From Saccharopolyspora phatthalungensis (GTDB taxonomy: Bacteria; Actinomycetota; Actinomycetes; Mycobacteriales; Pseudonocardiaceae): a DNA stretch of 64,000 bases. Under the pieces are notes generated by a model. It saw nothing but the letters and a program-made list of their open reading frames with translations, made no database searches and was not told the DNA's origin. The stretch spans positions 124,001-188,000 of the forward strand of contig NZ_JACHIW010000001.1 in assembly GCF_014203395.1 (NCBI RefSeq), written 5' to 3'. A program made the translations under genes and the position numbers. Numbering within the stretch: position 1 is the stretch's first letter; every line of letters begins with the position of its first letter. Of the stretch, positions 37,101 through 41,141 are shown piece by piece.

Positions 37101-37527
37101 GACTCCGGATCACCAGGCGATCCAGCTCTGGGACGGCCGCACTCTCGGGCTCGACGGGTTCGCCCGGATGCTCGTTGAACGCCGCGTCGGGCTCTCCGGG
37201 GACAAATGGACAGTGCTGGCGATCCATGGCGGCGTTCCTCCGGAGCTTCCGGGCAAGGTGCTCGAATCTGGCCGCAGCCGGGTGCTGGTGCCGAGCGGGG
37301 ATCTGCACCGGACCGGGGACGGGCGTTTGATGACCGGCCGCAGCTTCGTCGATGGCAATGGTGTCGTCACCTTCCAGCCCGGCACCGGGGGATGGATCGA
37401 GTTCCGGCATGGGTCCACCCACGGGCGACCCACCGGCAAGGCAGACCTGGGCGAGGCGTTGACCGAAGCCGCCGACATACACTGGCCCGACGCGGGACAC
37501 CAGAGTCGGCCAGTGCCCAGGTCGTGA
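19156..37527 (+). CDS. giant WXG100/CpnT-like protein (6,123 aa) with two caspase-like Cys domains and amidoligase-like C-terminus
   Basis: Begins GTG, giving MSLMVPEEVRRLF, the typical start of CpnT-like WXG100_2 proteins. Residues ~1-110 are the WXG100-like helical bundle and ~110-200 hydrophobic helices. A Pro/Ser/Thr-rich linker runs to ~1,100. Two super-repeats follow (~1,102-3,548 and ~3,549-5,425). Each opens with a caspase-like domain: His1221/Cys1262 (VGVHVT, LLGCAAYQ) and His3665/Cys3705 (VGIHIT, LFGCGAGQ). By eye these are the only two cysteines in the protein, as in proteins NCBI calls 'lonely Cys'. Cys-less modules and HTH-like repeats follow. Residues ~5,640-5,880 resemble amidoligases (FGLEVEFR, TEFRLW). 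It is probably exported by type VII secretion and self-cleaving; both are inference. Confidence 0.9.
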   Translation: MSLMVPEEVRRLFQVLTGEDMTDADEDALFAVAGRLESDAATVESLAPVVGNVVERVRGGFSGKAADRFAQRLAAFGPVLEAGAVGVRQLAEFVRNLALQVQYLKFVTVGGLLLLVAEIAWAVAMAGPTGGASMAWLAARFAVMRLLLTRWWGQLFMRLAMSQVVGIGLQVVMDAGAQGLQFALGTRKKWDAAMSEMAVGVGSFSGLLAVPLSALGNVVGNAISKVLVRGLGDKIDAEVLAAAARQVAEEHAEQYPVASMARFADVVSKNLEDYTGMSVRAMWVARFGHGLGESLEEGLTEMLGEAGYGAISGQGAQWNPFSFTAGVSEAIGSGIGNLAGLAVRGELIPAGRARDTGEKNSTDTDTDTARELQAESGVQADEKSDFAETIAEKPGFPTHMSDVDSEVPVTGTAAVADSEKAFVGTGIPVTSTVLPTGSAPGKTPPGDSSGTTGAGNGVVAEEDATGLSSSPGTGPDSAAHQTSVRDSGIDPPTGAAPSSGRPGHVDTGAVVGADSKNSASETPEVLPPVPRYPGETGAPGTLPGPGRLGTPPPLYSSPPRQDHVHSEAPDTGEPTGISRAATPPPPYSPAANALHTSPESSAVESPSDPMEHPELSPPPEPESVPASANQDGPPVSDAGTTTGGTRAEAPPGSDHTIPEQSFVDITRVDRDGPPVSDGRVTTAGSRVGAPPVHAPAGAAHANTGTFTVSPGVPVEHTAPLAGSSAPGPGGPVASEGVAPLPAASPPLDDHPTGLESRPDTSLSSVDRPGTTVDDPRAIESSSPVNMPLTGAPDTPDVLSGGVAPETTPSAAGAGVATEVGVALPGQVPARGDGTVTGAAVGTGPVAGNTDAARGGTPDSRVSPQSPATTSPGTVSPGGRVPGAGPVGLPADAVRVPVPAQAVSSGGITEFLRARVDDAGTGPVVLALGDDAGSGVVLSPNQAADVARSLGRDIVALVPGRGRRGPRWMRFDSDGARPRPVGAPGPVLAPQQTGPGHQELGAATDSATTVPTSPAAQARRANDAEPHTASSSARTFGQDTAWGRQSLAEISTEAAVAATSAARDQRRDATGAGHGTQQGPRPAGEGALPAAPVSLSVQGTGEHAHYTAWTRSPHHAATAPQHARPLLVLGHNDMVVSGDARARAHATGADVLARADLGTGPRWLLYRADGNRPRPVDPPAELTRRPRPEPLLFQGPRDSGELIERAARLAPHLLDTQIVGVHVTGDGRAVLADGSLLEPEGFAAHVQQDRRFVPGPDIALLGCAAYQRPRPDTPSFAERFTRALGERAWVTDTEVFQTTDGAVHATETVITGDGRMLPMFPDGQGTGHWSLLDPDGHEVLSRRGPELRAALTGATPPRYTDQTRPEPVIKWSDDEVAESRQPLDELLSEWWAAHEDGVPSAGRQLSDEDVHRLADAAELRYREGMGGQGTRSGERLRGRLVHVLELTRELGGQPTTADVRDIRLIADWIRDTGRMPGPTVTAADVDNAVQELTEATNTSTHELRYLADVLRRAGQEDQQLRATVPELRAQWRHGATQAVTLRMGARTDNAVVYAVGTASLPWWRRFHGGGVDLGQLRREMGIPADREPVIVVVEARRRTAAGVFVIGDEVRGTTSYLDTPRELGERVAGTAQYQRIAANNQDGPVVLVVTAGSTAFGGQFSLHELTHGFAEGLSAGGGGNRQVLVAEGNISFNPPGFRVVPTGLQPGNRQNAGLVLPSGIPVSVLTLRRDSARENTIAYPIDNANRDAFQQQPTSSDYSAQDIGPDPAQGGDAPIFVLAQATAQGEFIVTDLNTGETQHLSPRGFAHRAVQDARSHGITRPNTQHAYIVRTYDREREHAMPEGARQQLADAFRDAGHRGPIRVTAWDTERHRFIPTDVATAEEAQAEALRADEAGEPYTPEALGQRFGRSREWGQARLAEFSAEAAAPRSGPQPQQEAEREAARAEARRALDAGVPYTAAALGQRFGRSTRWARVRLAEIRNENAAPHPDPRGRQTQRARDEARAETERAREAARAETERMSGEARAEARRARDAGEPYTSMELGRRFGRSRAWGLRVLAGLRDEDAATGPGPRQQAQLRPARRRLPETGEREQAREAVRQAALDGRPYTAATLGQRFGRSRAWAVRLLAEVRNEGAATGPGSRQQAQLRPDREAGEAGPRRVTRASVGADARVGQSAAGGMRPVGEMLRGWWAASADPAAAAGRVLSDEDVRRLADAVDLRYRDGVGEPGSRSADRLRGRLVHALMLTERVGGRPVVEDVRDVRLVADWIRDTGAMRGPAVFAADVHRVVQELTGGTTDARRQDVQFLADVVRRVQQRLEQAGEQRPATVEEVRAQWRRQATRIVTVAMGGSVENTVVYPVDEISARWWRSFRGDGVDPGQVRGELGIAGDREPVMVVVEARRLTRTGDRSFLIGDEVRGTSVQLETPGELGQRVADTEQYQRVAGNNPDSPVVLIVLGGTAGLHLSHDILAQRFAEGLTTSGESVRQVLLAEGYISHAPAGLGLIAAGSRRGSRQGAPGLVLSSEADGHARPDHPRSTQSPDRVITWPSRLRLAIPVGPNVIHAVTFPRNRNEEAVWRRWAESGPDLAGLLAELRDESPILVLANQRGRFRLADPETWAPLSTDPEDFGAAVAEALAEETASNPSRAVVVFAVQPLSLGNGLTEEERRALASGISRNGHDGPIYVAEVEESNDGDDFRFEIQNIALAGGHPRNPELPVRELNSSDPGRPVLAAGGTEADADWWNRWSANGVQVGDSERLGLDSTTVVLARLRGGEFVTPSGTLSAFEFGRQVAGSVPYQTSITQRPDAPVLLATVGAETGLSEDAAHEFARGVRGNDPDRTVLVTDRDFRLRRENDLAILPLEADLLRFVPPPNWSPVAEPSRPADDTAAVLVYPSPTGPEPTPTVDRDWFASETGHRRPLVVMARSVRGRFHVLEPSTDQTRVLGPSDFGTSVARSTEFQQALTDDPARPVVVVFNQWPSGLTELDARVLAEGLRGDGIQRPVFLSLGPIHHHQTGPRPYALIEAPSTQSALSTHPASAADAQRPLLISSLARYDTRLTRLRSVGVTRLLSQLGYPGTQQPIVVLTSRQGDFFIAPGGTGNVPPARMGAVLAENPDYLEAIRGDWRRPVVIVPVGGPNDPDARTRDFTDFTTELLGNPDADRPVYIAENNIRADRLASPEDERLVEPGLRLLTPDRMRPPPPRDDMVSHALRVGVDQESAVNAVAFPPGQDLPPQWTGWGSLERTWYGPALRRAMSEFDPDPLFVFVPVRDGQIVVRNATGALDSPDPVALGLRMQRSSQFQHASGHIDRTVVIVADSFGPRIPDWYARALAEGLRRTGGPPRPVYVYDGYHHEAFDTDAVLNRLRNVTPELSWQRPGDVRDPDDPLEIVPRYRRDLPPSYDSAGEVASAVTAVDRQRQAALSSAARATQPAEATEAEIAAVHLRWNEQFHEAERTLSTLPANWVADLQARARTILGNVWPRPRQGDTLSAMAMQGLWDRMTQRVAFRLYHDGRSETGAWADAAAMAATVPSLPVVLAVRGSDEPVTYPAWTRSPGYAQHTPDRDRLLVVLGSDHAVVPGELIAEVRRSGDDVLARTDTTEGPQWILFRADGSEPLPVETPAELTRLASPAPLMVFGPDDDAVAAQAEALASGLPGVQVVGIHITPAGNAQWPDGQAGPEESAARVWRDRRFVAGLPVVLFGCGAGQQPRPGETSFAQRFAASMRSYVWTTNAGAVWQTSDGAVHATETTVTADGRMQPVFTNGQGTGQWSLLGPDGQELLSHRGPELRAALTGSTPPRYPEQARPEPVIRWSENEGAESAEFGARVGELGDPTAEAELARAEAERARAEARRAHEAGEPYTAEALAARFGRPATWGIARLAEMREQLAQEQEARTEARRARAEGVPYTAEALRARFLQDSEWAGGRLEESRQPLRELLSGWWAAREDSGSSAGRRLSDDDVRRLADAVDLRYRDGVDRRPGSRGGERLRGRLVHVLELTEELGGQPTVADVRDIRLIADWIRDTGRMPGPTVTATDLHNVMQELTEFTTNPRPHELRYLADVLRQVEQEGQQRRATVPELRAQWRHGATQAVTLRMGAHTDNTVAYPASTASSRWWRQFHGGRVDLDQLRREMRIPADREPVIVVVEARRRTAGAEKSFLISDEVRGSTARLDTPRELGQRVAGTAQYQRIATTNPQGPVVLVVTGGNAALGPHLSSDRLAQGFADGLNAGGDSSRQVLLAEGYISHDPAGLGLVGIGTPATTRQHAGLVLPSGVQPSVLALRQGSTRENTIAYPIDATDRDTLQRRYGPDSARTVGSSSIFVLARITDLGGFVVADRNTWRTQQVSPREFARRAIEDARSHGITHPDDRRALVVDTYDRGRGALPERARQELAEGFREAGHRGPVHVMKWDAGRNRLIRTAVVPWSPRVRLTIPAGPRAIDAIAYPHNSDEEAAWRRWAESVPSLDWLSAQVRDESPILVLASREPASFAYTDPETRDTRQVSEGEFGRIVAGELGELAASNPGKTVVVLAMQRDFGVAMGEQARQNLARGVHRYGHDGPVYVATAVVRNDAGRLRLRIQDVALAGGRPRETELPVRSLTSPANPRGHLLAAGGTSADVDWWRRWSSRGFWMEDPASVLGSLKPTVVLSRLSGEEFVTPSGTLSAFEFGRQLAHSAPYRTEINALPDAPVLLATVGAETGLSEHAAHAFARGVRSTDPDRTIFVTDQDFRLRNNGHDRLVLPISMLSPPRLVPLPNWSPVAGPVRPADDDFGPVVTYSPNGGQRPLRDLDTGWIASEVGHSRPFVVVASPQRGRFLVLDPQAGRSMAIGPSDFGTIVTRNAEFQQSVSDDPARPVVVVLENWPSGLTEQDARSLAAGLRSDGIRRPVFLSMGEFTNGRSHALIEAPSAQSASLTHPASALQAQRPTLISSLHESDARVRAQLRSYGLSRLLTELGYRSPHQPIVLLVGRKYFQSINPDEDEVNTTLAAELRRNPDYLETTRGDWRRPIVILPVGGPDAPNASTRDLAGFTSELLGAPNADRPVYIAEHNVRANRLAVAIRAGSGAVGPGLRLLTQGQTGPPARQVDFESHALRVGVSQRSAFNAVAFPAGNGTMQRWREWGSLDYAGYGPMLRRAIEELDPDPLFVLVQVRDEQIVVRRTEGGLQHASPDPLGVGVLIQRSAQFLRSDAKHESRTVVIVPDSVGTSSLPDWYARALVEGLRRVGGPPRPVYVYDGFYHEADDTDMVLDRLRSVTPELHWRQADQARDPDASREILPRYQRDSPPSYDSAGEAASAVAAVDRQREAALSGATRPAQPAEVTETDIATLHRRWSEEFREAERALSALSADWVADLQARARTILESLWPRPRQGDTHSAMAMQDLWDRMAQRIAFRLSGDELETGAWAQAAAMAASVVSLPAVRRVPSSDDSAQSSDESAESSGQGASRAGTAELVSGGAGDLPGPGVQQASGPSEGPLPTGSGLPREVASGPSTAAGSASDAVGSASDAVGSASDAVGSASDAVGSALDMVAEFAELTGRMQRHLATLPPDFRPEVRQVVDRTRRQVAARQNWTPAQLENVRSGLPQSRQVEQSVRSIRRRMVRQAYDRARESMALGRDPVMFFPGGVPGGVSSRADVRFGLEVEFRLPDREFFDGRLESLGTRLRDQGLVDWLDAVSSLLTPDEANAAVTGGKWALVGTAADNQVAVVSPVLRAGAWTDVARVLEAARGFGGDARESAGRVNVSLDWPLTPEHYVRLAQLVKAFEALLYRLGNVEGSGAHRNLKGVGPMPLPVALGTLGQGEKTQHPYDPVAFLNSNKRDTVRFHLDERDGHGRTEFRLWAGSLKPAMWQARAELSAAMELAVTDPTIYRALEQRMIEPDLLGRADPGLGEDARLEQLLDFLTLLPLGPAAQTQLVQLFAATRPWQDTGDNDPEYSAQTVGLPDDSMLLPTPGTSKASAVAAAYSYQLYENANLILASATPDHQAIQLWDGRTLGLDGFARMLVERRVGLSGDKWTVLAIHGGVPPELPGKVLESGRSRVLVPSGDLHRTGDGRLMTGRSFVDGNGVVTFQPGTGGWIEFRHGSTHGRPTGKADLGEALTEAADIHWPDAGHQSRPVPRS
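22456..29805 (+). repeat. super-repeat 1 of the giant gene
   Basis: Encodes residues ~1,101-3,550. It starts with YTAWTRSPHH and the first catalytic Cys domain. Then come a 'WWA...LSDEDV.RLAD' module, an 'IAYPID' module, four HTH-like repeats, a second copy of the 'WWA' module, five further alpha/beta modules, and a helical segment ending before PVVLAVRGSDEP. It is longer than super-repeat 2 because the HTH/'WWA' block is duplicated. Confidence 0.8.
24784..25560 (+). repeat. four HTH-like ~40-residue repeats inside the giant gene
   Basis: Each copy follows the pattern A.AGEPYT..ALGQRFGRS..WG..RLAE. Examples are EPYTPEALGQRFGRSREWG, VPYTAAALGQRFGRSTRWA, EPYTSMELGRRFGRSRAWG and RPYTAATLGQRFGRSRAWA. 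The FGRS turn flanked by helices is typical of small DNA-binding HTH units. Two more degenerate copies lie at ~30690-30950. Arg/Glu-rich helices separate the copies. Confidence 0.8.
29806..35430 (+). repeat. super-repeat 2 of the giant gene
   Basis: Encodes residues ~3,551-5,425. It opens with YPAWTRSPGYAQH and the second catalytic Cys domain, then two HTH-like repeats, one 'WWA' module, the 'IAYPID' module, the same five alpha/beta modules and the helical end segment (WVADLQARARTIL). Module order is the same as in super-repeat 1, so the gene arose by internal duplication of ~1,900 codons. Confidence 0.8.
35650..35754 (+). repeat. 21-bp in-frame tandem repeat (GSASDAV x5)
   Basis: Five copies of GGTTCCGCATCGGACGCCGT(T): three identical, a fourth ending in C, and a fifth that is degenerate. 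They encode a flexible GSASDAV linker between the super-repeats and the C-terminal amidoligase-like region. Nearly identical DNA copies imply recent slippage expansion, so copy number may vary between strains. Confidence 0.9.
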
Positions 37528-37578
37528 TGGGTGAGGCGATCCCCGAACTGGGACTGGTCGCGAGGGAAGGAGAGCAGG

Positions 37579-38595
37579 GTGTCCGCTGATGAGTACTCGG
37601 TCCAGATGCACGAGGTGCTGCTCAGCCTGGCCGGCCGGGTGCCCGATGAGTTCGTCGCGCTGGCCCGGCAAGAGCTCGCCGACGGTGCGATAACCCAGGT
37701 TGCCGAGGCGGTGTGCCAGGAACTGGCGCGGCAGGCAGTGACACTGGGCATCCGGCAGGCGGATTTGCTGAGCCGGCTCGTGGACCACTCCGCCGCCGAG
37801 ACGTTCGGCCGTATTCGGATCCGCGACGAGCAGTCGGTGCTGGCGTGGCGGTTCACCGGCGAGGCACCCAGCCCGACCGTCGAGCCCCGCCCTTCCGTCG
37901 AAGCCCGTCCTTTCGAGCACAGTGCCGCAGTGGATGCGTTGATCGCGGTGCTGTCCGATACCACCGGCGCTCGCGGGTTGTGGCGCGCGTGGCGCATCCC
38001 GATTCGCGGTCAGGGGCCGCCGTTGCCGGTCTACGTGGTGGAGGCCGACACCGCCGATCCCGCTGGGCTTACCGGCCGGCTGCAACGGGCGCTTACCACA
38101 GTGGATTCCGATGTGCCGCGGGTCGAAGTCGTCGCACCCGGTGCCGAGGTGCCGATGTATCAACGGGCGGCGCGTTCGTACGGGCCGCTGGTGTGGACGG
38201 CGACCGAACCTGCCCAGGTGCGGCTGGCACGCGCCTTCGACGGGGTCGATGACGCTGGAGAGCCGTTTTTCACCGAGGACCACCCGCGCCTGCTCGATGC
38301 GGCGGAGCGGGAACGGGTGCTGGACTATCTTCGAGCCGCCACAGTCGTCCTGCACACCGACGCGACAATGGAGGATGTCGTCGATCCCGCGCGAGGGGCC
38401 GTGGTGCCCACGGCCTTCCGTTCCGACGGAAGCTGGATCTGGCCGGACATCGTCAGCTACTTCCTGGATGAGCACGGGCTGGCACCCGACGAGCGGCTGC
38501 TGGCACATGTCCGCAATGCCGACGGGCCACCAGCGCCACTGGACGCGGTCACCACGCACCACGTGCTGGAACATCTGTTCAACGCGCAGGACTGA
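37579..38595 (+). CDS. 338-aa protein following the giant gene, unknown function
   Basis: The GTG start has AAGGAG ~6 nt upstream and lies 51 nt after the giant gene stop, so cotranscription is likely. The N-terminal ~60 residues are helical (MHEVLLSLAGRVPDEFVAL, AVCQELARQAVTLGI). The middle contains GLWRAWRIPIRGQGPPLPVYVVE and SYGPLVWTATEPAQVRLARA. The C-terminal part runs VLDYLRAATVVLHTDATMED, SDGSWIWPDIVSYFLDEHGL and AVTTHHVLEHLF. No signal peptide, membrane span or known domain was recognised. By position it could be an immunity protein, secretion chaperone or modification partner of the giant protein; sequence does not decide which. Confidence 0.8.
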   Translation: MSADEYSVQMHEVLLSLAGRVPDEFVALARQELADGAITQVAEAVCQELARQAVTLGIRQADLLSRLVDHSAAETFGRIRIRDEQSVLAWRFTGEAPSPTVEPRPSVEARPFEHSAAVDALIAVLSDTTGARGLWRAWRIPIRGQGPPLPVYVVEADTADPAGLTGRLQRALTTVDSDVPRVEVVAPGAEVPMYQRAARSYGPLVWTATEPAQVRLARAFDGVDDAGEPFFTEDHPRLLDAAERERVLDYLRAATVVLHTDATMEDVVDPARGAVVPTAFRSDGSWIWPDIVSYFLDEHGLAPDERLLAHVRNADGPPAPLDAVTTHHVLEHLFNAQD

Positions 38596-38749
38596 ACAGT
38601 CAAAAGCTGATCCGGTCGAGGGCTACGCCGCGAGCAGCGCTCCGGGCCTGAAGGCGGCGCGATCAATCTCTACAGTGGGCGACAGCCTCGGCGTCATCGG
38701 GGCCACGTGCGGTCCGCTGCGCGACCTCCGCAACGAAAGGCGGCCGGCC

Positions 38750-39610
38750 ATGGGATTGATCAAGGCTGTCGGCCTGGTGCTGCACCCGGCGCGACACCAT
38801 CCCGACGTGATCGAGACGATCCTGGGCTGGGCGCGCCGAAGAGGCATCGAGGTGCTCGGCACGCCAGCGGAAATCGCCGCATACGACCGGCCGATCACGG
38901 CCCTTCAGCCCACGCAGCTGGCCCGGCGAGCCAACCTGCTGGTCAGCCTCGGCGGCGACGGCACGATGCTGCGAGCGCTCCGGCTCGCCTACCCGCACCA
39001 GACCCCGGTGCTCGGCGTGAACCTCGGGCGGTTGGGCTTCCTTGCCGAGATCGACATCCCCGATCTGGATGAGTCGCTGTGCGCCATCGACGACGATCGT
39101 TTCACCGTCGAGACGCGTTCCGGGCTGCGCATCACCACCGCGGACCGCTCGGTGATCGCGTTCAACGACATCGCGCTGTTGCGGGTGCCCGGACAGGGCA
39201 TGGCCAGGGTCGAAGTACAGGTCGAAGGGCACCCCTTCGTCAGCTACACCGCGGATGCCGTCGTCGTCGCTACCCCCACCGGTTCCACCGCCTACAGCTT
39301 CTCCGCGGGCGGGCCGATCGTCTCGCCGAAGGTGGAGGGGCTCCTGGTCACCCCGGTGGCGCCGCACTCGGCGTTCAACCGAGCCCTCTTCCTGTCCCAC
39401 GGGGAGAAGCTCGCGCTACGGATCCTGCCCGCGAGCAGCGAGCTGGGCGTGGAGGTCGACGGCCAACTCGTCGCGCACCGATCGGCGGGGACGGTCGTCG
39501 ACATGACGGTCGAACCGGCCGCCGCCCGGGTCGTGCGGCTCGGCCGCACCACCTTCTACCAGCGCACCCAACGCAAGCTCCGGCTCACCGGATCGCCCGA
39601 GTCCACCTGA
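38750..39610 (+). CDS. nadK: NAD kinase
   Basis: 286 residues. It phosphorylates NAD to NADP using ATP or polyphosphate. LVSLGGDGTMLRALRLA contains the GGDGT motif, VNLGRLGFLAEI is the conserved second motif, and VVVATPTGSTAYSFSAGGPI the NAD-binding 'TPTGSTAY' loop, followed by SPKVEGLLVTPVAPHS. All catalytic residues are present. The ATG is placed just before the first Rossmann strand, with AAAGG upstream; the frame is open further 5' but that DNA belongs to the preceding gene in another frame. Cytoplasmic. Its usual actinobacterial neighbours (recN, tlyA) are not present, so it may be a second NAD kinase or a relocated one. Confidence 0.93.
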   Translation: MGLIKAVGLVLHPARHHPDVIETILGWARRRGIEVLGTPAEIAAYDRPITALQPTQLARRANLLVSLGGDGTMLRALRLAYPHQTPVLGVNLGRLGFLAEIDIPDLDESLCAIDDDRFTVETRSGLRITTADRSVIAFNDIALLRVPGQGMARVEVQVEGHPFVSYTADAVVVATPTGSTAYSFSAGGPIVSPKVEGLLVTPVAPHSAFNRALFLSHGEKLALRILPASSELGVEVDGQLVAHRSAGTVVDMTVEPAAARVVRLGRTTFYQRTQRKLRLTGSPEST

Positions 39611-39817
39611 GCGAGCAGCGGGCCAGGACAGGACAATCCGAGCATGGCGCACTTCGCGTCGTTGACCTCGTCGTGTGCGGGACTGTCGCCGTCAACCGCC
39701 AGGGGGTGATCACGCTCGGTTCCCCAGCTTTGCCTAATAATTGGGAACATTCCAACCCACTGCGAATCCCCTGAATCGTAACCTGCCGACCAGCCACAGG
39801 CACCTAGGGCAACTACG

Positions 39818-40308
39818 GTGGAGCCGAGCGCCGGAGGGGGAGCAATGGTGAGCGACGAACCCCTGATTTCCAACGGTCTGTCCACAATGGGCTTCGCGCT
39901 GCCCGGCGCGCTCGCGGTGGCGCTGGCCAAACCGGACGTCAAGGTCCTGGCCGCGGTCGGCGACGGCTCGTTTCTCATGCACTCCCAGGAGATCGAAACC
40001 GCCGTCCGCGAAGGAATTCCGCTCACCGTGCTGATCTGGGAGGACAACGGCTACGGGCTCATCGAGTGGAAAATGGACCTCGAAGTCGGCGAGCACGCCG
40101 CCACCGCCTTCACCAACCCGGACATCGTCGGCTACGCGGAAAGCTTCGGCGCCAAAGGGATACCGGATCTCCCGCGCCGCAGACCTGCTGCCCACGCTGC
40201 GTACCGCGCTGGACGATCCGGGCGTCTCGGTCATCGCCTGCCCGGTTGACTACAGCGAAAACCTCAGGCTGACCCAACGCCTCGGCGACCTAGACGCCAC
40301 CCTCTGAC
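39818..40308 (+). pseudogene. truncated, frameshifted thiamine-diphosphate enzyme (acetolactate synthase-like)
   Basis: Only the C-terminal ThDP-binding domain remains: LISNGLSTMGFALPGALAVA, then VGDGSFLMHSQEIETA (the GDG...N motif) and LIWEDNGYGLIEWK, as in catabolic acetolactate synthases. The N-terminal ~370 residues are missing. After AESFGAK one extra base in AAAGGGATACCGG (~40157-40163) shifts the frame. Removing it restores YRISRAADLLPTLRTALDD... up to QRLGDLDATL and a stop. A GGAGGGGG site precedes an in-frame ATG at 39844, so a short peptide could still be made, but it would have no enzyme activity. Confidence 0.85.
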
Positions 40309-40626
40309 GTCGATTTCCCTGGAAATCGTCCTACCAGCCACCACGCCCACCTCGCTCATCCCGACAAATCGGCACGAAAGGCGAAATAACAACCGGCAAA
40401 ATGACATGTTCCGGTGGCGACCGACCCCAACACGTGCCCCGGAACCAGGTGGGTGGATGATCGGTTCCGGCACCGTTGGCGAAACCCACTTGCAATGGCT
40501 ACCCGCAACCAACCTCCGCGCAGCCCGACCTCGCCGCCGTGGAAATCGGAGCAGCAGCCGGTGCCGACCACTCGCACGGCCTGCAAATAACGAGAGGATC
40601 ACTTTGTAGAGCAAGGAGTTTCACGC
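40309..40626. other. intergenic with dispersed palindrome
   Basis: No gene recognised. Near 40312 is the 18-bp palindrome CGATTTCCCTGGAAATCG, a member of the family also found at 3658, 45702, 48988 and 54399. The AAGGAG site of the next gene lies at 40611. Confidence 0.6.
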
Positions 40627-41031
40627 ATGCCGGACCCCGACCATTGGCGAAGTCGAAACGTGCATTGGCACGCCTACGTCGAAATCTACGAGAGCAGCGC
40701 CGGCGACTACTCCACCCGAGCACAACGGCTAGCGGGAAAACCCGACATTGTGCTATTCGCACCCGAGGACGCGGCCAATTGGATAGCCACCATGATCCGC
40801 AGACACATCCACCGCCGCGCTATCCGCTTGATCGGCTCTGATGGACGCGTCGGTCATATCGGCGACGAGCAGCACATCGAGCAGGCCCTCATCAGCAATC
40901 TGGACGACTTGTGCCACGGAAACAGCGTCTACCAGGACATTCCCCGGCAGACCGACCGCCTGCACCTGTGGCTCGAAGCGGTCACGCCCGAGCAATGCCC
41001 AGAAGCCAAGCACCACAGGGAGAATCCGTGA
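40627..41031 (+). CDS. small protein of unknown function (134 aa)
   Basis: ATG with AAGGAG 10 nt upstream. Soluble and Trp/His-rich at the N-terminus (HWRSRNVHWHAYVEIYESS). It continues VLFAPEDAANWIATMIRRHI, RAIRLIGSDGRVGHIGDE and DRLHLWLEAVTPEQCPEAK. The pattern suggests a small alpha/beta protein; no known family or catalytic motif was recognised. It stands alone. I consider it real because of the ribosome site and natural residue composition, but function is unknown. Confidence 0.65.
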   Translation: MPDPDHWRSRNVHWHAYVEIYESSAGDYSTRAQRLAGKPDIVLFAPEDAANWIATMIRRHIHRRAIRLIGSDGRVGHIGDEQHIEQALISNLDDLCHGNSVYQDIPRQTDRLHLWLEAVTPEQCPEAKHHRENP

Positions 41032-41079
41032 CCCCTTGGGCACGCCGATCGATGTGGTCGCGAAGCCGCGGGACTCAAC

Positions 41080-41120
41080 TCTGGGGGCTGCGCGTCGGGC
41101 TCTGGGGGCTGCGCGTCGGC
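41080..41120. repeat. 21-bp tandem duplication
   Basis: TCTGGGGGCTGCGCGTCGG appears twice in a row with a 21-bp period, between the small unknown gene and the end of the transporter gene. It is too short and G-rich to assign a role. Confidence 0.7.
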
Positions 41121-41141
41121 CGAGCTCCCCCGCGACTGTCA

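Noticed and set aside
41080..41120. Tandem G-rich repeat as a CRISPR remnant
   Set aside because: Two adjacent copies with no spacers and no cas genes in the window.
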